Made by a program: the position numbers and the translations under genes. This document shows, piece by piece, positions 14,249 to 17,824 of a stretch of DNA of 17,824 nt. The notes beneath the pieces were generated by a model. That model was not told where the DNA came from, searched no databases, and saw only the letters and a program-made list of their open reading frames with translations. Source of the DNA: Bacteroidota bacterium (GTDB lineage Bacteria > Bacteroidota > Rhodothermia > Rhodothermales > UBA10348); NCBI GenBank assembly GCA_027620595.1, contig JAQCDI010000014.1:1-17824 (forward strand), in the 5' to 3' direction. Position 1 is the first letter of the stretch. Each line of letters begins with the position of its first letter.

Positions 14249-15621
14249 CTCACATCCGGAGCTTCCAGGCCATGTTTTTGGCCCTGTTGGTGTGTGCAGC
14301 AGGCTGTGGTCCCCATCCCGATGATCCGGCCTACGTGAACGGTTCGCTCATCGAGTTCACGTATTCCACAACGCAGCCCAACGGCGCGTGGTGCTGGTTC
14401 CAGGACGAGCGGGCCATCGTGGATGCGGACCACCCCGAGGGCCCGATGCTGCTCTTCACGGCCATGTCGGCCTCTGCCGTGGACTCCCTGGAAATGGGAG
14501 ACCTGGATTTGCACTTCCTGGGGCTGGACAGCGGAGAGCAGAGTTCGCTCGAATTGCATGATCGCTTCGAGCAGGATGACCACAATGTGGCCGCGCTGCA
14601 TCGGTTGCCGGACGGACGCGCCATGGCGGTCTACGCCAAGCATGGCAGCGATCGATCGATCCGCACCCGCATCTCCGGACAACATGATCCCCGAAGCTGG
14701 GGAGAAGAACTACTCTACCAGGAAGAAGCGGGTGTCACCTACAGTAACCTGCTGACGGCGGGCGAGGAGCGCCGGTTGCTGAATTTTTCCCGATCCCGCG
14801 GCTGGAATCCCAACTTTGTGGTGTGGTCCGATTCGGCGAAGTCCTGGTCGTACGGCGGTCGGCTTCTTGCAAGCGAGGGAAGACCCTACCTGAAGTACCG
14901 TAACACTAAGGACGGCAAGCAGATACATGTGGTAGCCACCGATCAGCACCCGCGAGACTTCGACAACTCCATCCATCACGGTGTGACAGATGGTCTGGCC
15001 CTGTACGACTCATTCGGTCAGGTCGTGGATGCTGATGTGTCCGATCAGGACGGGGTTGCACCGTCGGCATTGAGTCTGGTTTTCCGGGGGGATCCGGACA
15101 ACGTGGCCTGGATGGCGGATGTGGAGGTGGACGATCAGGGGCAGGCCGTGATAGCCTTCTCCGTACAGAAGGACGGGCGGGGAAGGCCACCACGGGAGGG
15201 CGGCCTGGATCACAGGTATCACCTTGCACGCTTCCTGGAGGGGCAATGGGTCCAGCACGAGGTGGCCTACGCAGGGGAGCGGCTCTACCCGTTCGAGGAC
15301 GACTACACGGGTCTGGTGGCCATTGATCCGCAGGACGTGAACCGGCTGGTCATCGCGACCAATGCGCATCCGGTTACGGGCGAACCGTTGATCAGCAACG
15401 CAGATGGCAGCAGGCACTACGAGTTGTTTGAAGGCACCTCAGAGGATGAAGGCGTCACGTTCGAATGGGAGCCGCTCACGGCCAACTCGTTGGTGGACAA
15501 CATCCGCCCGGTCATTCCTTCATGGGATGCCGACCGTCGCGTGGTGCTCTGGATGCGGGGAACGTACCGCAGTTATACCGACTGGAGCAGCCGGATCGTG
15601 GGTGTGGTGCAGGATCGATGA
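14239..15621 (+). CDS. BNR_4 repeat-containing protein, probable lipoprotein
   Basis: A 460-residue exported protein of the BNR_4 family (seven-bladed propeller; some members are polysaccharide lyases such as the PL24 ulvan lyases). The GTG at 14239 is preferred because GAGGG at 14225-14229 lies 9 nt upstream; a GTG at 14245 would give a GTGA overlap instead. The N-terminus has a hydrophobic segment AMFLALLVCAAGC with Cys23, so a lipoprotein is likely although the residue at -3 is Ala. Family signatures are NGAWCWFQDERAI, HNVAALHRLPDGRAMAVYAKHG, TYSNLL, RPYLKYRNTKDGKQIHVVATD, HRYHLARF and LVDNIRPVIPSWDADRRVVLWM. Lyase activity cannot be inferred without catalytic-residue comparison. Its last codons overlap the next gene's ATG by 4 nt. 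Confidence 0.87.
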   Translation: MAVTHIRSFQAMFLALLVCAAGCGPHPDDPAYVNGSLIEFTYSTTQPNGAWCWFQDERAIVDADHPEGPMLLFTAMSASAVDSLEMGDLDLHFLGLDSGEQSSLELHDRFEQDDHNVAALHRLPDGRAMAVYAKHGSDRSIRTRISGQHDPRSWGEELLYQEEAGVTYSNLLTAGEERRLLNFSRSRGWNPNFVVWSDSAKSWSYGGRLLASEGRPYLKYRNTKDGKQIHVVATDQHPRDFDNSIHHGVTDGLALYDSFGQVVDADVSDQDGVAPSALSLVFRGDPDNVAWMADVEVDDQGQAVIAFSVQKDGRGRPPREGGLDHRYHLARFLEGQWVQHEVAYAGERLYPFEDDYTGLVAIDPQDVNRLVIATNAHPVTGEPLISNADGSRHYELFEGTSEDEGVTFEWEPLTANSLVDNIRPVIPSWDADRRVVLWMRGTYRSYTDWSSRIVGVVQDR

Positions 15622-17570
15622 TGCGCCGGGCAGGCATCATACTCCTGTTGACCGCTTGGGCGGGATGCGCCTCGCAGGGGGCTGGTCCTGAAGCGCCGGC
15701 TCACTGGCTGCGACCCACAAACTGGGCTTTTGAGGATTCCACGTTGTGGCGGGTCTCGGACACAGGGCTGGAACTCGTCTCCGCGGGAGCCATCCCGGCG
15801 GACATCCGCAGGCCGGGTTCGGTGGCCACGGCGCGCGGAACAGAGGATCTGGGATCGTTCCACCTGCGGGCAAGCGTTCGTTCAAGCCAGGATTCCACGG
15901 TTGTCGGACGGGATGTGATCATCGTCTTCGGGTACCGGTCCCCGCGTGAGTTCTACTATGCCCACCTTTCCAATGACAACACCGTCATGCCGCACAACGG
16001 CATATTCCTGGTGAATCATGCGGACCGGCACCGCATCGACGATCAGGGCGTGGATGGGGCGCCCGAAGCTCGTCTGGTGGATTCCCGGTGGCACGAGGTG
16101 CGGGTGGATCGGGACACGGATACGGGCGCCATCCGCGTGTTCATGGACGATCTTCGGGCGCCCCTGCTCACGGCCACCGACACCACGTTGCGAAGCGGAG
16201 CCGTGGGATTCGGCTCGTTTGATGACATCGGCGAAGTACGGGATGTACGTGTGGCGCGTGGGCATGCGCCGCTGCTCGATCCGATTGCAGAACAGCCGCT
16301 ACCCGCCACCATGGCCCTTAAGTTGGCTCCTTTCGCCACCATCCCGGCCAGCGACACGACGGGTGGACCAGCCGCGCGGATCAACACGCTGGCGCCCGCG
16401 CCCGATGGCTCCGGCCGAGTGTTTGTGCCCGACCTAAGAGGCATGCTGTTTGTCATCGAGGGAACGGAGGTACGTCCCTTTCTTGATGTAGCGGACGCGT
16501 TTCCGGATTTCGTGGACCAGCCGGGTCTGGGCAGCGGATTCGGGTACGTGGCTTTCCACCCGGAATACGGAACGAACGGCATTTTTTACACGGTCCACAC
16601 CGAAGGCGGCAAGGCGTTGTCGGAACACCGACCGGATTTCGGCTCGAGCGGGGAAGATGTGATCCACGGGGTGCTGACCGAGTGGACATCGAGCAGACCC
16701 GGAGCCGGCTCGTTCGAAGGAACGCACCGGGAGGTGTTGCGCATCGGATTTCGCGCTGTGCTGCACGGCATACAGCAGATTGCCTTCCATCCCCAGGCTG
16801 TGCCCGATGATGAGGAGTATGGTCTGCTTTATGTGGCTGTTGGGGATGGCGAAGCACCCGGTGGCCAGACGGTTCGCCCCCAATCCCTGGAGGCCATTTC
16901 GGGCAAGATCCTCCGGATCGATCCCACGGGCCGAAACAGCCAGAACGGCAGCTATGGCATTCCGGAGGGCAATCCGTTTTTCGACCATGACCACGCGTTG
17001 CGTGAGATCTGGGCGCTGGGTCTGCGCAATCCGCACCGGTTCAGTTGGGACTCCGAAACGGGCCGCATGTGGATCGGACACATCGGTGAGGCGCGTGTGG
17101 ACGCCGTATTCGAGGGACTGCCGGGTGCCAACTATGGCTGGAACGAACAGGAGGGAGGCTTCCGCTATGAACGGGAAGACCCGCTGCAGGTCTATCCGTC
17201 GGAGGGTTCTGGAACGTTCGAGGATCCGGTGCTGCGCCTCGACCATGACGAACTTGCGGCCCTCGTCGGTGGATTTGTCTACCGCGGAAAGGGCATTCCC
17301 AATCTACGGGGAACGTACGTTTTCGGAGACCTGAACAGCGGTCGGCTCTACGCCTGGGATCCGGAGAACCCGGGTCCGGTGGCGCATCTGGCCATCGTGG
17401 ACGAGTCGGGGAGAGAGGTCACCATGGCAGGGTTGGCTGGCAGGCCCCGGGCGGAGATCCGGTTCGGAATGGATGCCTCTGGAGAACTATACGTCCTCTC
17501 AAAGGCCAACGGGGGCATCTGGAAGGTTGTGGACGCGATTCCGGTCCGCAGGCAGACGACGGGCAGCTAG
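15618..17570 (+). CDS. PQQ-type glucose/sorbosone dehydrogenase-like lipoprotein with N-terminal beta-sandwich domain
   Basis: A 650-residue exported protein. The ATG at 15618 overlaps the preceding stop (ATGA) and a second ATG follows at 15621. MMRRAGIILLLTAWAGC ends in a likely lipidation Cys17 with an atypical Trp at -3. Residues about 30-225 are a concanavalin-like sandwich resembling DUF1080 or LamG: DLGSFHLRASVRS, REFYYAHLSNDNT, WHEVRVDRDTDTGAIRVFMDD and SGAVGFGSFDDIGEVRDVRV. From about residue 250 it is a GSDH six-bladed propeller: ARINTLAPAPDGSGRVFV, FGYVAFHPEYGTNGIFYTVH, QQIAFHP, SGKILRIDP, LGLRNPHRFSWDSETGRM, WIGHIGEARVDAVFEGLPG and ANYGWNEQEG. Members oxidise sugars with PQQ; no PQQ synthesis gene is in the window. 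Confidence 0.88.
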   Translation: MMRRAGIILLLTAWAGCASQGAGPEAPAHWLRPTNWAFEDSTLWRVSDTGLELVSAGAIPADIRRPGSVATARGTEDLGSFHLRASVRSSQDSTVVGRDVIIVFGYRSPREFYYAHLSNDNTVMPHNGIFLVNHADRHRIDDQGVDGAPEARLVDSRWHEVRVDRDTDTGAIRVFMDDLRAPLLTATDTTLRSGAVGFGSFDDIGEVRDVRVARGHAPLLDPIAEQPLPATMALKLAPFATIPASDTTGGPAARINTLAPAPDGSGRVFVPDLRGMLFVIEGTEVRPFLDVADAFPDFVDQPGLGSGFGYVAFHPEYGTNGIFYTVHTEGGKALSEHRPDFGSSGEDVIHGVLTEWTSSRPGAGSFEGTHREVLRIGFRAVLHGIQQIAFHPQAVPDDEEYGLLYVAVGDGEAPGGQTVRPQSLEAISGKILRIDPTGRNSQNGSYGIPEGNPFFDHDHALREIWALGLRNPHRFSWDSETGRMWIGHIGEARVDAVFEGLPGANYGWNEQEGGFRYEREDPLQVYPSEGSGTFEDPVLRLDHDELAALVGGFVYRGKGIPNLRGTYVFGDLNSGRLYAWDPENPGPVAHLAIVDESGREVTMAGLAGRPRAEIRFGMDASGELYVLSKANGGIWKVVDAIPVRRQTTGS

Positions 17571-17824
17571 AGTTCGCGGATGAACACGTTGCGCCGCCTG
17601 ATTTCTCCACCGTGGGTCTGCAGCTGGATCGGGCCGCGCTCGAAGATGGGGATTGATCGGTCGAAGTAGTTTTCCATGATGGCGTTGTCCACCACCTGGA
17701 CATCGTTCATCCACACCGAGACCCGCTCGCCCTGCATGCGGATACGGAAGGAATTCCATTCACCGAAGGGTTTGTCCATGTTCACCAGGGGATCCTTGCC
17801 TGCCGCTCCGGCGCTGTTGTTCCA
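17567..17824 (-). CDS. DUF1080 (3-keto-disaccharide hydrolase family) protein, C-terminal part only
   Basis: The last 85 residues of a DUF1080 protein; the frame is open to the window edge, so start and N-terminus lie outside. The visible part begins WNNSAGAAGKDPLVNMDKPF and shows the family's ending: GEWNSFRIRMQGERVSVWMNDVQVVDN, IPIFERGPIQLQTHGGEIRRRNVFIREL. It converges on the dehydrogenase gene and their stop codons share the CTAG at 17567-17570. With the DUF1080 lipoprotein at 5042 it makes two family members in one window. Substrate is not predictable from this fragment. Confidence 0.85.
   Translation of the reverse strand, partial: WNNSAGAAGKDPLVNMDKPFGEWNSFRIRMQGERVSVWMNDVQVVDNAIMENYFDRSIPIFERGPIQLQTHGGEIRRRNVFIREL

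Overview
This is a GC-rich bacterial window holding 14 intact or near-intact genes, four visibly damaged genes, and two genes cut by the window edges. The best taxonomic guess is the FCB group, most likely Rhodothermota or Bacteroidota. That rests on a choice-of-anchor-B protein, a Fibrobacter-type (FISUMP) C-terminal domain, a DUF6122 membrane protein, and secreted lipoproteins of the DUF1080 and BNR_4 kinds. It is an inference from family distribution, not from a marker gene.

Layout. (1) 3-2135 is a secreted S9-family serine peptidase whose first codons lie upstream of the window. (2) 2219-3235 is a sulfatase that has lost its N-terminal third, including the catalytic formylglycine region. 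(3) 3350-5002 is a DEAD-box RNA helicase, convergent with a DUF1080 lipoprotein (5042-5746, minus strand). (4) 5747-6069 is a gene-free divergent intergenic stretch. (5) 6070-9339 is a run of small plus-strand genes: frameshifted DUF4242, an endonuclease/exonuclease/phosphatase lipoprotein, a GNAT acetyltransferase, DUF1801, DUF6122, SemiSWEET, a hydroxylaminobenzene-mutase-like membrane protein, and a 40-residue DUF4440/NTF2-like stub. (6) 9364-10215, minus strand, is an ArsR-type regulator followed by an SRPBCC (AHSA1-like) gene broken by an in-frame TAG. A perfect 7-bp inverted repeat lies just upstream of the regulator. (7) 10330-11269 holds a SnoaL-like protein and a chimeric gene joining a membrane-anchored hypothetical family to a FISUMP domain. 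(8) 11382-17570 is a tightly coupled four-gene operon: a double-propeller choice-of-anchor-B protein, a GNAT acetyltransferase, a BNR_4 protein, and a PQQ-type sugar dehydrogenase with an extra N-terminal domain. Every junction overlaps by 4-10 nt. (9) 17567-17824, minus strand, is the C-terminal end of a second DUF1080 protein whose stop codon shares the same CTAG as the operon's last stop.

How the genes may work together. The outer modules (S9 peptidase, sulfatase remnant, two DUF1080 proteins, BNR_4, PQQ-type dehydrogenase, double-propeller protein) look like envelope proteins for degrading or oxidising external polymers and glycans. The middle block reads as an accessory region with unusual gene decay: in under 4 kb there is a one-base frameshift, a truncated stub, an in-frame stop and a gene fusion, plus the truncated sulfatase further left. 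If these are real mutations rather than sequencing errors, the region is under weak selection or was recently rearranged. No tRNA, rRNA, CRISPR array, insertion sequence or attC-like site was seen.
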